A DNA stretch of 32,620 nucleotides from positions 1 to 32,620 of the forward strand of contig CANQGF010000010.1 of the NCBI GenBank assembly GCA_947601485.1, read 5' to 3'. The notes beneath the pieces were generated by a model that ran no database searches, had not been told where the DNA came from, and was given only the letters and a program-made list of their open reading frames with translations. Shown here one piece after another: positions 17,980 to 26,472 of the stretch (the stretch's first letter is position 1; each line of letters opens with the position of its first letter). Source of the DNA: an uncultured Bacilli bacterium. GTDB taxonomy: Bacteria > Bacillota_I > Bacilli_A > RF39 > UBA660. A program made the position numbers and the translations under genes.

Positions 17980-18133
17980 ATTAATTCCTTCTTTCTTTTA
18001 TATTAATTTTTATTATTATTTTTTATTATACTGTTAATAATGTGGAAAACTATCTTTTTCTTTTAAAATAACTTAAATTTTGATGTTAATAACTTGTTAT
18101 TTATCAACATTTTAATAACTTGTTTTTAACTTT
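17980..18133. other. dnaA-dnaN interval with DnaA-box-like sequences (part of oriC)
   Basis: Read on the minus strand, this 154-bp AT-rich spacer has TTTTCCACA directly followed by TTATTAACA (18033-18050), a TGTTGATAA box in the opposite sense (18101-18109) and a TAATAATAA tract. In Bacillus the unwinding element lies in this same interval. The boxes are near-consensus only, so the assignment rests on position as well as sequence. Confidence 0.6.
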
Positions 18134-19489
18134 TTATAACTTTGATTTAATTTCTTTAATAGTATTTTCTAAAGTTTGATTATGTTGTAATTCTTCTTTA
18201 ATCTTATCACAACTAGCTACAACTGTTGAATGATCTCTTCCCCCAAATTCAAAACCAATTTTAACTAGATTTTCTTCGGTTTCACTTCGGCATAGATACA
18301 TGGCAATATGTCTTGGCCAAGCTATATTATTACTTCTTTTTTTACTTTTTAAATCATCAACTGTTATCTTATAAAAATCCGCAACTACTTTTTGAATATG
18401 CGATATAGTATTTTCTTGATAAATGTTGTTATCTATTGCATCTTTACAAGCTTCAATCGCAAAATTTAAATCGATTCTTTCTGGTGTATACAAAGCTGTA
18501 TAAACAAGTAATCTTGTAATAGTACCTTCAATATGTCTTACATCACTTGGACAACCATTTGCTATATATTCAATAACATCTTTATTAACTTTATCTTTAA
18601 TACTAGTATTAGCTAGTTTTTGTTTAATAATTTCACAACGAAGTTCAAAATCAGGTGGATGAATATCAACTGGAAGACCCCATTTAAAACGACTTCTTAA
18701 ACGTTCCTCAATCTTTTTTAAATCATCCGGAGATCGATCCGATGAGATAATAATTTGTTTATTAGCTTGATTTAAAGCTTCAAAAGTATGAAAGAACTCT
18801 TGTTGGGTCATCGCAGAATCAACAATAAATTGAATATCATCTATAATTAAAACATCAACATTACGATATTTATTTTTAAAGTTATTAGCGTCTTCAATAG
18901 AATCTTGATCTTTATCTTTTTTAAATAAATTAACATATTCTTCTCTAAAATCACTACTAGTTGTATATAAAACTCTTTTTTTAGAATGTTCCGTTATATA
19001 ATTACCAATAGCGTTCATTAAATGGGTTTTTCCAGTTCCACTTTTACCATAAATAAAGAGTGGATTACGTATTGTTCCCGGTGATTGGGCAACATTCATC
19101 GCTGAAATAAATGCTAGACGATTAGATTCCCCAACAACATAATTATCAAAATTAAGATTAGGTTTTAAATTAGTATTCCATACTATAATTTGATTTTCTT
19201 CATTATTACTTTTAGATGTTTCAATATTAGTTTTATCTTCTAATTCTTCCTCGGTATAAAATTTAAAATCATAATTAATACCAGTTAAGGAAAACATTGT
19301 ACTATCAATTAAATCTGAATAAGTATTTTTAAGTATTTGTTTATGAACAGGAAGAGGTACTTTAATAGTAATTTCTTTATCATCAATATTAACAAGTTCT
19401 AAATCATTAAACCAAGCTGTAAATGTTCCTGGACTAACTTCGCTTTCTATTTCTGATAAAAATTTCTTAAATAATTCTTGTGTTTTCAT
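18134..19489 (-). CDS. dnaA: Chromosomal replication initiator DnaA
   Basis: DnaA binds its boxes and melts the origin. The 451-aa protein has an N-terminal helicase-loading domain, a short variable linker (about residues 85-115), the AAA+ domain with Walker A GKSGTGKTH (about 150) and Walker B VLIIDDIQF (about 215), and the C-terminal box-binding domain with the signature FGGRDHSTVVASCDKI. A GAGGT site precedes the ATG. Divergent rpmH lies across the origin interval, as in most Bacillota. Confidence 0.98.
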   Translation of the reverse strand: MKTQELFKKFLSEIESEVSPGTFTAWFNDLELVNIDDKEITIKVPLPVHKQILKNTYSDLIDSTMFSLTGINYDFKFYTEEELEDKTNIETSKSNNEENQIIVWNTNLKPNLNFDNYVVGESNRLAFISAMNVAQSPGTIRNPLFIYGKSGTGKTHLMNAIGNYITEHSKKRVLYTTSSDFREEYVNLFKKDKDQDSIEDANNFKNKYRNVDVLIIDDIQFIVDSAMTQQEFFHTFEALNQANKQIIISSDRSPDDLKKIEERLRSRFKWGLPVDIHPPDFELRCEIIKQKLANTSIKDKVNKDVIEYIANGCPSDVRHIEGTITRLLVYTALYTPERIDLNFAIEACKDAIDNNIYQENTISHIQKVVADFYKITVDDLKSKKRSNNIAWPRHIAMYLCRSETEENLVKIGFEFGGRDHSTVVASCDKIKEELQHNQTLENTIKEIKSKL

Positions 19490-19524
19490 ACCTCACCCCA
19501 CAATCATATATATATCCCAAGTTA

Positions 19525-19553
19525 ATTGTAACTTAAATGAAAATTTATTACAA
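19525..19553 (-). promoter_or_regulatory. Promoter of dnaA
   Basis: On the minus strand TTGTAA (19548-19553) and TACAAT (19525-19530) are 17 bases apart, about 36 bp upstream of the dnaA ATG. DnaA-box-like sequences lie immediately upstream, which would allow autoregulation. Confidence 0.55.
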
Positions 19554-19809
19554 GAAGAAATTAAAAAAATTGTGTTTTCAACATTATTTTCCACATCGAT
19601 TTAGTAGATAAAATCTATGATAAATGAACTTTTTAACAATTTCAACAAATTTTTTAAACATTTTTAACTTTTTAACATTTTATAATGATAATAATTAATG
19701 TTGAAAATGTTAAAAGTGTTAATTTACGATTATTTCTCATATAATTAAAATATATTATTGTTAATATAATGTTAGAAAGTTTATATAATTAAAGTATTTA
19801 GGAATTTTC

Positions 19810-19839
19810 TTGACATATCCCTAATATTAATGGTATATT
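19810..19839 (+). promoter_or_regulatory. Promoter of rpmH-rnpA
   Basis: A perfect TTGACA (19810-19815) and TATATT (19834-19839) are 18 bases apart. It is the closest to consensus -35 in the window, as expected for a ribosomal-protein operon. Confidence 0.75.
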
Positions 19840-19870
19840 AAGGTGGCTTAAGGAGAAAGAGGTGTATTAA

Positions 19871-19993
19871 ATGAAAAGAACTTATCAACCAAATAATCGT
19901 AAAAAAGCTAAAAAGCATGGGTTCTTTGCTCGTAAAGGTACAAAGATTATTAATGACCGTCGTAGAAAAGGACGTAAGGAATTAACTAAATAA
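19871..19993 (+). CDS. rpmH: Ribosomal protein bL34, short form
   Basis: bL34 is a small basic protein of the large ribosomal subunit. The 40-aa product opens with [12 protein letters not shown], continues KHGFFAR and ends with the conserved RRRKGRKEL. The usual length is 44; four residues are missing from the stretch after ARKGTK, where Bacillus has a longer NGR-VLA-type segment. GAGGTG precedes the ATG by 6 bases. It heads the conserved rpmH-rnpA-yidC-jag cluster. Confidence 0.95.
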   Translation: MKRTYQPNNRKKAKKHGFFARKGTKIINDRRRKGRKELTK

Positions 19994-20015
19994 TTTCTTA
20001 CGCATTTTTTTAATT

Positions 20016-20345
20016 ATGAAAAAAAGAGATGTTGTAAAATCTAATGATTTATTTAATAGTATTATTAAAGATGGCAAAAGAGTAAGTAATAAATATTTTA
20101 TTATTTGTTCTTTACCTAAAGAAAATCCTCAAAATAATTATGGAATAGCAGTAGGTAAAAAGATTGGTAATGCTGTTGTAAGAAATAAATTAAAAAGGCA
20201 AATAAGAAATATTATCTCTAATAATACCTTTTTATTTCCAAATTTTCATAATTATATTATAATATGTAAAAGAGATATATTATCACTTTCATATAATGAG
20301 ATGAATGAAAATATAGTATATTTATTAAATAAGGAGAATAACTAA
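20016..20345 (+). CDS. rnpA: Ribonuclease P protein component
   Basis: RnpA is the protein cofactor of the RNase P ribozyme that trims tRNA 5' ends. The 109-aa protein has the family's RNR signature region as GKKIGNAVVRNKLKRQIRN (about residues 46-64) and the N-terminal VVKSNDLFNSIIKDGKRVSN. There is hardly any Shine-Dalgarno sequence before its ATG; it lies 22 bp after rpmH and is probably translated by coupling. Its stop abuts the yidC start. Confidence 0.96.
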   Translation: MKKRDVVKSNDLFNSIIKDGKRVSNKYFIICSLPKENPQNNYGIAVGKKIGNAVVRNKLKRQIRNIISNNTFLFPNFHNYIIICKRDILSLSYNEMNENIVYLLNKENN

Positions 20346-21389
20346 ATGAAAAAGAAATTATTAGTGTTATTTCTAGTAGTACTTTTAACTAGTGGTTGTG
20401 GTACTAGTGATTATATTAAGGATGAAGATAAAAAAGTTGTTCAATATACTGAAACAGGTCAAAATTTACCTAATAATATTTTATGTAAACCAGAAGTTGA
20501 TTCAGAATTGTATAAAGAATATGAAAAATATAATGATGAATTAAAAATACCACTTGAAGATTTACCACTTTGTAGTGAATTTAAATTAAATTCTAATAAG
20601 GCATCAGGATTATGGGAACTTATCTTTGTAAAACCTTTAGCTTATTTAATTTTAAAACTAGGAAATTTAATTGGCAATATGGGTATTTCTTTAATTTTAG
20701 TTGGTCTTGCTATAAGATTAATTTTACTTCCATCAGCTTATAAAACACAAAAACAAAGTAAAAATATGCAAAAGGTCCAACAAGATATGCAAAAAATTGA
20801 ACTTAAATATCGTGGTCGAGAAGATAAAGAATCAATGATGATGAAAAGTCAAGAAATGATGAATGTTTATAAAAAGAATAATGTTAAACCAATGTCTGGT
20901 TGTTTAGTATCATTCTTACAACTTCCTATATTCTTTGCTTTCTTACAAGCTATCAATCGTGTACCAGCCATTTTTGAAGATAAATTACTAGGTTTTAATT
21001 TAGGTATGACACCTTATGTAGGATTATCAAAAGGTAATTATTTATATATTTTATTAATAGTTTTAATTGCTTTATCAACTTATTTTTCATTTAAATATTC
21101 AATGCGTAGTGCTGGAGCAATTAATCAAACCAAAGAAATGCAAGATCAAATGGGAATGATGACAAAAATTATGACAGTTATGATTGTTATTACATCTTTC
21201 TCATTATCAACTGCATTAGCATTTTATTGGATTGTAACTTATGCATTTATAGCTATTCAAACTTATATTTTTAGAAGGTTATCTGGAGAAAATAAAAAGA
21301 AGGATAAAAAAGATAAGGATAATAAAAAAGATAAAATAAAAGATAAGTTAGAAATTAAAAGAGGTATGAAGTATGGAAATAATATCTAA
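20346..21389 (+). CDS. yidC: Membrane protein insertase YidC/SpoIIIJ/Oxa1 family
   Basis: YidC inserts membrane proteins, alone or with SecYEG. The 347-aa protein starts with a lipoprotein signal (LLTSGC, Cys near residue 18), then an extracellular stretch of about 70 residues with three more cysteines. Five membrane segments follow, with the groove arginine in GLAIRLILLPSAYKTQKQS (about residues 120-138) and a conserved cytoplasmic hairpin. The C-terminal tail is very Lys-rich, typical of ribosome contact. AAGGAG precedes the ATG and the gene overlaps jag by 17 bp. The four Cys in the outer part are slightly unusual. Confidence 0.95.
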   Translation: MKKKLLVLFLVVLLTSGCGTSDYIKDEDKKVVQYTETGQNLPNNILCKPEVDSELYKEYEKYNDELKIPLEDLPLCSEFKLNSNKASGLWELIFVKPLAYLILKLGNLIGNMGISLILVGLAIRLILLPSAYKTQKQSKNMQKVQQDMQKIELKYRGREDKESMMMKSQEMMNVYKKNNVKPMSGCLVSFLQLPIFFAFLQAINRVPAIFEDKLLGFNLGMTPYVGLSKGNYLYILLIVLIALSTYFSFKYSMRSAGAINQTKEMQDQMGMMTKIMTVMIVITSFSLSTALAFYWIVTYAFIAIQTYIFRRLSGENKKKDKKDKDNKKDKIKDKLEIKRGMKYGNNI

Positions 21390-21981
21390 AGAGGGTAAAG
21401 ATTTAGAAAGTGTACTAACAAGTATTTGTGAAGAAAATAATATCACCGAAGATGATTTCTATTATAATTATGTAGAAAAAAAGAATGGCTTATTTAATAA
21501 GAATAGTATTATTGAAGTAAAAGTTTATTTAAAGAGTGAATTATTACAATATACTAAAGATTATTTGGAAGAATTACTTACTAATATGGGACTTTCTGTT
21601 AATTTTGAAACTAAACTTCGAGATGGTGTCATTTGTATTAAAATCTATTCTTCTAATAATCCGGTTATAATTGGTCGAGAAGGTAATACTTTAAAAGCTT
21701 TAGAAAATATTGTTAAACAAAAACTAAATACGGAATTTAATATAAAAGCTTTAATTAATTTAGATGTAGAAAATTATCGAGAAAAACAAGAGCAAAGATT
21801 AATAAGATTAGCAAGAAATTTAGCTAAAGAAGTAGCTAAAACTAAAGTGGAAATAGAACTTGATAATATGAATGCCTACGATAGAAGAATAATTCATAAT
21901 GCTTTAACTAATTTTAAAGGAGTTAAAACTGAAAGTACTGGCGAAGAGCCAAATAGACATGTTGTTATAAAACCTGAATAA
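21373..21981 (+). CDS. jag: RNA-binding protein Jag/KhpB (EloR)
   Basis: Jag/KhpB proteins bind RNA and affect cell elongation in related bacteria. The 202-aa protein has an N-terminal Jag domain (about residues 1-50), a KH domain with the GREG loop (IIGREGNTLKALENIV, about 97-112) and a C-terminal R3H domain (RRIIHNAL and NRHVVI). Overlap with yidC is the standard arrangement. A terminator follows. Confidence 0.95.
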   Translation: MEIISKEGKDLESVLTSICEENNITEDDFYYNYVEKKNGLFNKNSIIEVKVYLKSELLQYTKDYLEELLTNMGLSVNFETKLRDGVICIKIYSSNNPVIIGREGNTLKALENIVKQKLNTEFNIKALINLDVENYREKQEQRLIRLARNLAKEVAKTKVEIELDNMNAYDRRIIHNALTNFKGVKTESTGEEPNRHVVIKPE

Positions 21982-21985
21982 TTTA

Positions 21986-22017
21986 AGAAGACGTCACATT
22001 AAATTGAACGTCTTTTA
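21986..22017 (+). terminator. Terminator after rpmH-rnpA-yidC-jag
   Basis: AAGACGT (21988-21994) pairs with ACGTCTT (22008-22014) around a 13-base loop, followed by a T-run. It separates the jag operon from mnmE. Confidence 0.7.
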
Positions 22018-22060
22018 TTTTGTTTTAATATCATTCAAATTATAGTGCAATTTACCTTTA

Positions 22061-22091
22061 TTTGTGCTATTATATACCCGTGTAAGCGGGG
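22061..22091 (+). promoter_or_regulatory. mnmE extended -10 promoter and GC hairpin at the ribosome-binding site
   Basis: TTTGTGCTATTAT (22061-22073) is an extended -10 box, very like those at recF and dnaX. It is followed directly by a CCCG/CGGG mini-hairpin (22077-22090) whose right arm is the G-rich Shine-Dalgarno of mnmE. Such pairing could dampen translation, but the start site of the RNA is not known. Confidence 0.45.
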
Positions 22092-22097
22092 ATGTAT

Positions 22098-23435
22098 ATG
22101 GAAGATACTATATGTGCTGTGGCAACTTCTTTAGGAGTTGGGGCTATTTCAATTATTAGAGTTAGTGGTAATAATGCTTTAAATATTGTTTCTAAAATAT
22201 TTAAAGGACCCAATTTAAAAAAAGTAAAAAGTCATACAATTAATTATGGTTATATATATGATAAAGATGAAGTTATTGATGAAGTTTTATTAACGGTTAT
22301 GTTAGCTCCTAAAACTTATACTAAAGAAGATATTATTGAAATTAATTCTCATGGTGGTATAAATACAACAAATAAAATAATGGAATTACTTCTTAATATG
22401 GGTTGTCGTTTAGCTGAACCAGGTGAGTTTACCAAAAGAGCATTTTTAAATGGGCGAATTGATTTAACTCAAGCAGAATCAGTTAATGATTTAATTAATT
22501 CTTCTTCAGATAATCAAAGAAAATTAGCTTTAAATAATTTGCAAGGAACGCTTACTAAAAAAATTAGAAATTTAAGAAAAGAAATTGTTTCTTTAATAGC
22601 TAGTATTGAAGTAAATATAGATTATCCAGAATATGATGATATTGAAGTAATTACAAAAGATATATTAATTCCTAAATTAAATAATATTAAAGAACAAATA
22701 AAAAAAATAATTAATGATTCTAAAAATAGTCAAATTATAAAAGAAGGAATAAATGTAGCTATAGTGGGAAGACCAAATGTAGGAAAGAGTAGTATTTTAA
22801 ATAGATTATTAGATGAAGATAAAGCTATTGTAACTAATATAGCTGGTACAACAAGAGATATCGTTGAAGGGTCAATTTCTTTAAATGGCTTTAAAGTTAA
22901 TTTTATTGATACCGCAGGAATTAGAGAAACCACCGATGTTGTAGAGAAGATTGGTGTATCTAAAAGTAAAAAAATTATTAAAAAAGCTGATATTGTTATT
23001 GTGGTTTTAAATGGTAATGAAAAATTAAGTTTAGATGATGAAAAATTAATTAAAAGTGTTCCTTATAAAAAAAGAATTATTTTTGTTAATAAATCAGATT
23101 TAAAATTAAAAATAATGGTAAAAGATGATTATATCGTTGGAAATAGTAAAAATGATGATGGTTTAGATACTTTAAAAAGTAGTATTATAACTAAATTGAA
23201 TTTAGAAAATATTACAAAAGATATGACTTATATTTCTAATGTTAGACAATTAGATTTATTAAAAAAAGCTTTAAAAAGTTTAGAAGATGCCTTAAATAAT
23301 TTAGAATGTATGCCAGTTGATATGGCTTTAATAGATATTAAAAATGCTTGGAATTATTTAGGAGAAATAACTGGTGAAGTATATCAAGATGAATTATTAG
23401 ATACTTTATTTAGCAATTTTTGTTTAGGAAAGTAG
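22098..23435 (+). CDS. mnmE: tRNA modification GTPase MnmE (TrmE)
   Basis: With MnmG it installs the aminomethyl or carboxymethylaminomethyl group on wobble uridine 34 of certain tRNAs. The 445-aa protein has the N-terminal folate-binding domain (TICAVATSLGVGAISIIRVSG), a G domain with G1 GRPNVGKSS (about residues 224-232), G2 GTTRD, G3 DTAG and G4 NKSD, and the C-terminal catalytic FCLGK. I prefer the ATG at 22098 to the one at 22092 because GGGG lies 6 bases before it and the family starts at this point. mnmG follows 7 bp later. Confidence 0.97.
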   Translation: MEDTICAVATSLGVGAISIIRVSGNNALNIVSKIFKGPNLKKVKSHTINYGYIYDKDEVIDEVLLTVMLAPKTYTKEDIIEINSHGGINTTNKIMELLLNMGCRLAEPGEFTKRAFLNGRIDLTQAESVNDLINSSSDNQRKLALNNLQGTLTKKIRNLRKEIVSLIASIEVNIDYPEYDDIEVITKDILIPKLNNIKEQIKKIINDSKNSQIIKEGINVAIVGRPNVGKSSILNRLLDEDKAIVTNIAGTTRDIVEGSISLNGFKVNFIDTAGIRETTDVVEKIGVSKSKKIIKKADIVIVVLNGNEKLSLDDEKLIKSVPYKKRIIFVNKSDLKLKIMVKDDYIVGNSKNDDGLDTLKSSIITKLNLENITKDMTYISNVRQLDLLKKALKSLEDALNNLECMPVDMALIDIKNAWNYLGEITGEVYQDELLDTLFSNFCLGK

Positions 23436-23442
23436 TGATTAT

Positions 23443-25305
23443 ATGTATGATGTAATAGTAGTGGGTGGTGGACATGCTGGTTGTGAAGCTAGTAATGCCG
23501 CATCTAAAATGGGAATGAAAACCCTTCTTTTAACTATGAATAAAAATAATATTGCTGATATGCCATGTAATCCTTCGATTGGAGGAACCGCTAAAGGAAT
23601 TATTGTAAGAGAAATTGATGCTTTAGGGGGCTTAATGGGTATTGTGGCTGATAAAAGTCATTTTCAAATCAAAATGCTTAATAATAGTAAAGGACCTGCC
23701 GTTAGAAGTTTAAGATGTCAAGCTGATAAAAGAGTTTATCCTAAAGTAATGTTAGAATATTTAGAAAAAAATCCTAATTTAGAAATTAGGGAAGGTTTAG
23801 TTGAAGATTTAATTGTGGAAGATGGTACAGTAAAAGGAGTTATTTTAGCAAGTGGGGAAGAAATATTTAGTAAAGAAGTAATTTTAACAACAGGTACTTA
23901 TTTAAAAGCTAATGTTTTAGTAGGTAGTGAAAATACTCCATCTGGACCTCATGGTGAAGGAAGAAGTAATAATTTATCTGATAATTTAAAAAAGTATGGT
24001 TTAAATATTTTAAGACTTAAAACTGGTACACCACCAAGAATCGCTAAAGATAGTATAGATTTTTCTAAAATGAGTGAAGAAGTTGGAGATGATACCTACC
24101 TTACATTTAGTTTTGATACTAAACCAGTTTATGATCTAAATAATCAACAAAAATGTTATCTTTTATATACTAATGATAAAACTCATGAAATTATTAAAAG
24201 TCATTTGAAAGAATCCGCTATGTATGGCGGATATGTTACGGGAGTTGGTCCTAGATATTGCCCATCAATCGAAGATAAAGTAGTAAGATTTAGTGATAAA
24301 GAAAGACATCAACTATTTTTAGAGCCAGAAAGTATCTATTATGATGAATGGTATTTACAAGGATTTTCAACAAGTATGCCAAAGTATGTTCAAGAAGAAA
24401 TGGTTCATTCGTTAAAAGGATTAGAGAATGCTAAAATTACTAAATATGCTTATGCAATAGAGTATGATGCGGTATCATCTTTACAAATAAGTCCTAGTTT
24501 AGAAAACAAAGTATTAAAAAATTTATTTACTGCTGGTCAAATTAATGGGACAAGTGGTTATGAAGAAGCTGCTGGCCAAGGTTTAATGGCTGGGATAAAT
24601 GCCGCTTTAAAGATTCAAGGAAAAGATGCCTTAATTTTACTTCGAAGTGATGCTTATATTGGTGTTTTAATAGATGATTTAGTAACAAAGGGTGTAACTG
24701 ATCCTTATAGAATGCTTACTAGTAGGGCAGAATTTAGATTATTACTTCGTCATGATAATGCTGATTTAAGATTACGTGAATATGGTTATCAAGTGGGAAT
24801 GATTAGTGAAGAACAATATAAAAGATTAAATAAGAAAAAAGAAGATATTGCTAATTTAATGAATGAAATAAAAAATTTAAAATTAGTCATAACTAAAGAT
24901 ATAAAAGATATTTTTAAAGAAAATAATATTGAAATTCCTAAAAAAACAATGTCTTATGAAGAATTATTAAAAAGACCCGAAATAACTTTTGACTTTTTAA
25001 AGAAATTTACTAATTTTAAATATAGTGATGAAGTTTTAGAACAAGTAGAAATTTCTCTTAAATATAGTGGATATATAAATAAAGCTTATAAAGAAGCTAC
25101 TAAATTACAAAAAATAGAAGAAAAACAAATCCCAAGTGATATTGATTATAGTAAAGTTAGAAATTTAGCAAGTGAAGCTAGACAAAAATTAAGTGAGGTA
25201 AAACCAAGAACGATAGCTCAAGCTTCTAGGATTAGTGGGGTAAATCCGGTTGATATTTCTATTTTAGCTGTTTATTTAAAAAAGGAATATAATAAAGATG
25301 AATAA
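23443..25305 (+). CDS. mnmG: tRNA uridine 5-carboxymethylaminomethyl modification enzyme MnmG (GidA)
   Basis: It is the FAD-dependent partner of MnmE in wobble-uridine modification. The 620-aa protein has the N-terminal dinucleotide-binding GGGHAGCEA (about residues 8-16), the conserved MPCNPSIGGTAKG (about 40-52), GTYLKA, the FTAGQINGTSGYEEAAGQGL block (about residue 360) and the helical C-terminal domain that contacts tRNA and MnmE. Its end overlaps the rsmG start by 8 bp. Confidence 0.97.
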   Translation: MYDVIVVGGGHAGCEASNAASKMGMKTLLLTMNKNNIADMPCNPSIGGTAKGIIVREIDALGGLMGIVADKSHFQIKMLNNSKGPAVRSLRCQADKRVYPKVMLEYLEKNPNLEIREGLVEDLIVEDGTVKGVILASGEEIFSKEVILTTGTYLKANVLVGSENTPSGPHGEGRSNNLSDNLKKYGLNILRLKTGTPPRIAKDSIDFSKMSEEVGDDTYLTFSFDTKPVYDLNNQQKCYLLYTNDKTHEIIKSHLKESAMYGGYVTGVGPRYCPSIEDKVVRFSDKERHQLFLEPESIYYDEWYLQGFSTSMPKYVQEEMVHSLKGLENAKITKYAYAIEYDAVSSLQISPSLENKVLKNLFTAGQINGTSGYEEAAGQGLMAGINAALKIQGKDALILLRSDAYIGVLIDDLVTKGVTDPYRMLTSRAEFRLLLRHDNADLRLREYGYQVGMISEEQYKRLNKKKEDIANLMNEIKNLKLVITKDIKDIFKENNIEIPKKTMSYEELLKRPEITFDFLKKFTNFKYSDEVLEQVEISLKYSGYINKAYKEATKLQKIEEKQIPSDIDYSKVRNLASEARQKLSEVKPRTIAQASRISGVNPVDISILAVYLKKEYNKDE

Positions 25306-26014
25306 AGAAGAATTTATTAAAAGTATTGAAAAATTAGCTATAAATTATAATGATAATATGTTAGAAAAATTAGAGATTTATAAAGAATTTTTAAAAGAAT
25401 ATAATACTCATACTAATTTAACCGCTATTAAAGATGATGAAGGTATTTATTTAAAACATTTTTATGATTCTTTAACTATTGTTAAAGCTATTGATTTAAA
25501 CAAAGTAGATAATTTAATTGATATTGGTACGGGTGCGGGATTTCCAGGAATGGTTATTAAAATATTCTTTCCCCATATTAATGTTTATTTACTTGATTCT
25601 AACCATAAGAAAACTACATTTTTAAATGAACTTCAAACTAAATTAAATCTAAATTGTGAAATAATTAATGAAAGAATAGAAGATTATGCTAAAAATAATT
25701 TAAATAAATTTGATGTTGTTACTTCAAGAGCGGTAGCTAATTTAAGAGTATTATCTGAACTTGCTTTGCCTTTAGTAAAAGAAGAGGGATACTTTATTGC
25801 CCTTAAAGGAAATGTTGAAGAAGAAATAGAAGAAGCTAAAGATACTATTGCCATTTTAGGAGGAACAATTTATAAACAAGAAACATTTTATTTATATCGA
25901 AATGAAGGTTTAAGAAATATCCTAGTTATTCAAAAAAAGAAAAAAACATTAAGTGAAAATTTGCGCCCTTATGATAAAATTGTTAAAAAACCATTGAAAA
26001 AAAGTAATTTTTAA
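25298..26014 (+). CDS. rsmG: 16S rRNA (guanine-527-N7)-methyltransferase RsmG
   Basis: RsmG methylates G527 in the 530 loop of 16S rRNA; its loss gives low-level streptomycin resistance in other bacteria. The 238-aa protein has the family's HTNLTAI region (about residues 35-41), the SAM loop DIGTGAGFPG (about 74-83) and TSRAVANL (about 145). It closes the mnmE-mnmG-rsmG cluster. In Bacillus noc comes next; here about 2.5 kb of mobile-element remnants and an unknown gene intervene. Confidence 0.95.
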   Translation: MNKEEFIKSIEKLAINYNDNMLEKLEIYKEFLKEYNTHTNLTAIKDDEGIYLKHFYDSLTIVKAIDLNKVDNLIDIGTGAGFPGMVIKIFFPHINVYLLDSNHKKTTFLNELQTKLNLNCEIINERIEDYAKNNLNKFDVVTSRAVANLRVLSELALPLVKEEGYFIALKGNVEEEIEEAKDTIAILGGTIYKQETFYLYRNEGLRNILVIQKKKKTLSENLRPYDKIVKKPLKKSNF

Positions 26015-26028
26015 TTTTTGACTTTCAT

Positions 26029-26057
26029 ACAATGGCAATCCCTTTTCCAATGTTTTT
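26029..26057 (+). terminator. Probable terminator after rsmG
   Basis: ACAATGG (26029-26035) and CCAATGT (26047-26053) form an imperfect stem with one mismatch, followed by TTTTTT. It is weaker than the other terminators but lies where one is expected. Confidence 0.4.
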
Positions 26058-26110
26058 TCAATTTTTAATTATTCTTAATTCTCAAAGTAAAAGCAATTTT
26101 TATAAAACCA

Positions 26111-26212
26111 GTTGCATTTACTTTGAGAATAAGGGTTGCTTTTACTTTGAGAAAAACCTTATTTATAATAATTAAAATTGTTATTAGATATAATTGCCTT
26201 TACTTTGAGAAT
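26111..26212 (+). repeat. Three extra direct copies of the IS end motif (left side)
   Basis: Copies of the motif TTGCTTTTACTTTGAGAAT occur at 26111-26130 (one base missing), 26135-26153 and 26194-26212, all in the orientation of the right end. They lie just inside the left end of the element. Confidence 0.75.
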
Positions 26213-26241
26213 TTGTATAATACATCTCATTCTTTATACTA

Positions 26242-26350
26242 AAAGTTCTTTGATTCTTTCTTTCAAGAAAGAAGGCCTAACCGGCGAGGTTGCTATTTAG
26301 CCTTTCCCGGCTTCTTTGATTACTTTCTTTTCCGTAAAAGAAAGTAATGC
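26242..26350 (+). repeat. Paired hairpin modules of unlike composition
   Basis: Two related units each start TTCTTTGATT. The first folds as TTCTTTC/GAAAGAA (26254-26260 with 26267-26273) and the second as a perfect 12-bp stem with loop CCGT (26320-26331 with 26336-26347). Between them is a GC-richer stretch with CCGGCGAGG and CCTTTCCCGG that could also pair. It is not coding. It looks like a REP-type or structured-RNA module carried by the element; I do not recognise a named family. Confidence 0.55.
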
Positions 26351-26412
26351 CCGTCTGGCAAGACATTATTACTTTATGTTAAAATATCATCTCATATGGA
26401 GGTGATGTTTTT

Positions 26413-26460
26413 ATGTCTTATAAAAAAGAATACTATTTATCTTTTCAAGCTCTTAAATAG
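26413..26460 (+). CDS. Possible 15-aa leader peptide
   Basis: A strong ribosome-binding site (GGAGGTGATG, 26398-26407) precedes an ATG that opens only MSYKKEYYLSFQALK. The codons overlap a perfect 10-bp inverted repeat (26429-26438 with 26455-26464) and a second, 14-bp hairpin follows. The pattern resembles a leader peptide with attenuator before the element's genes, or simply the stump of a gene cut by a deletion. Confidence 0.35.
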   Translation: MSYKKEYYLSFQALK

Positions 26461-26472
26461 TATTCACAAACA

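Larger units (their letters stand above)
19490..19870. other. oriC: Replication origin interval (oriC) between dnaA and rpmH
   Basis: The 381-bp AT-rich divergent spacer holds TTTTCAACA (19575-19583) and TTTTCCACA (19587-19595) in tandem with a 3-base gap, the spacing recalled for the paired boxes beside the Bacillus unwinding element. An inverted TGTTGAAAA lies at 19699-19707, and further ...TTTTTAACA-like motifs lie at 19620-19680. Gene orientation flips here, which supports an origin. Some boxes deviate from TTATCCACA, and I cannot place the melting site with certainty. Confidence 0.75.

Noticed and set aside
22077-22091. CCCG...CGGGG sequence before mnmE as a CRISPR repeat fragment
   Set aside because: Single copy, only a 4-bp stem, and it coincides with the mnmE ribosome-binding site.
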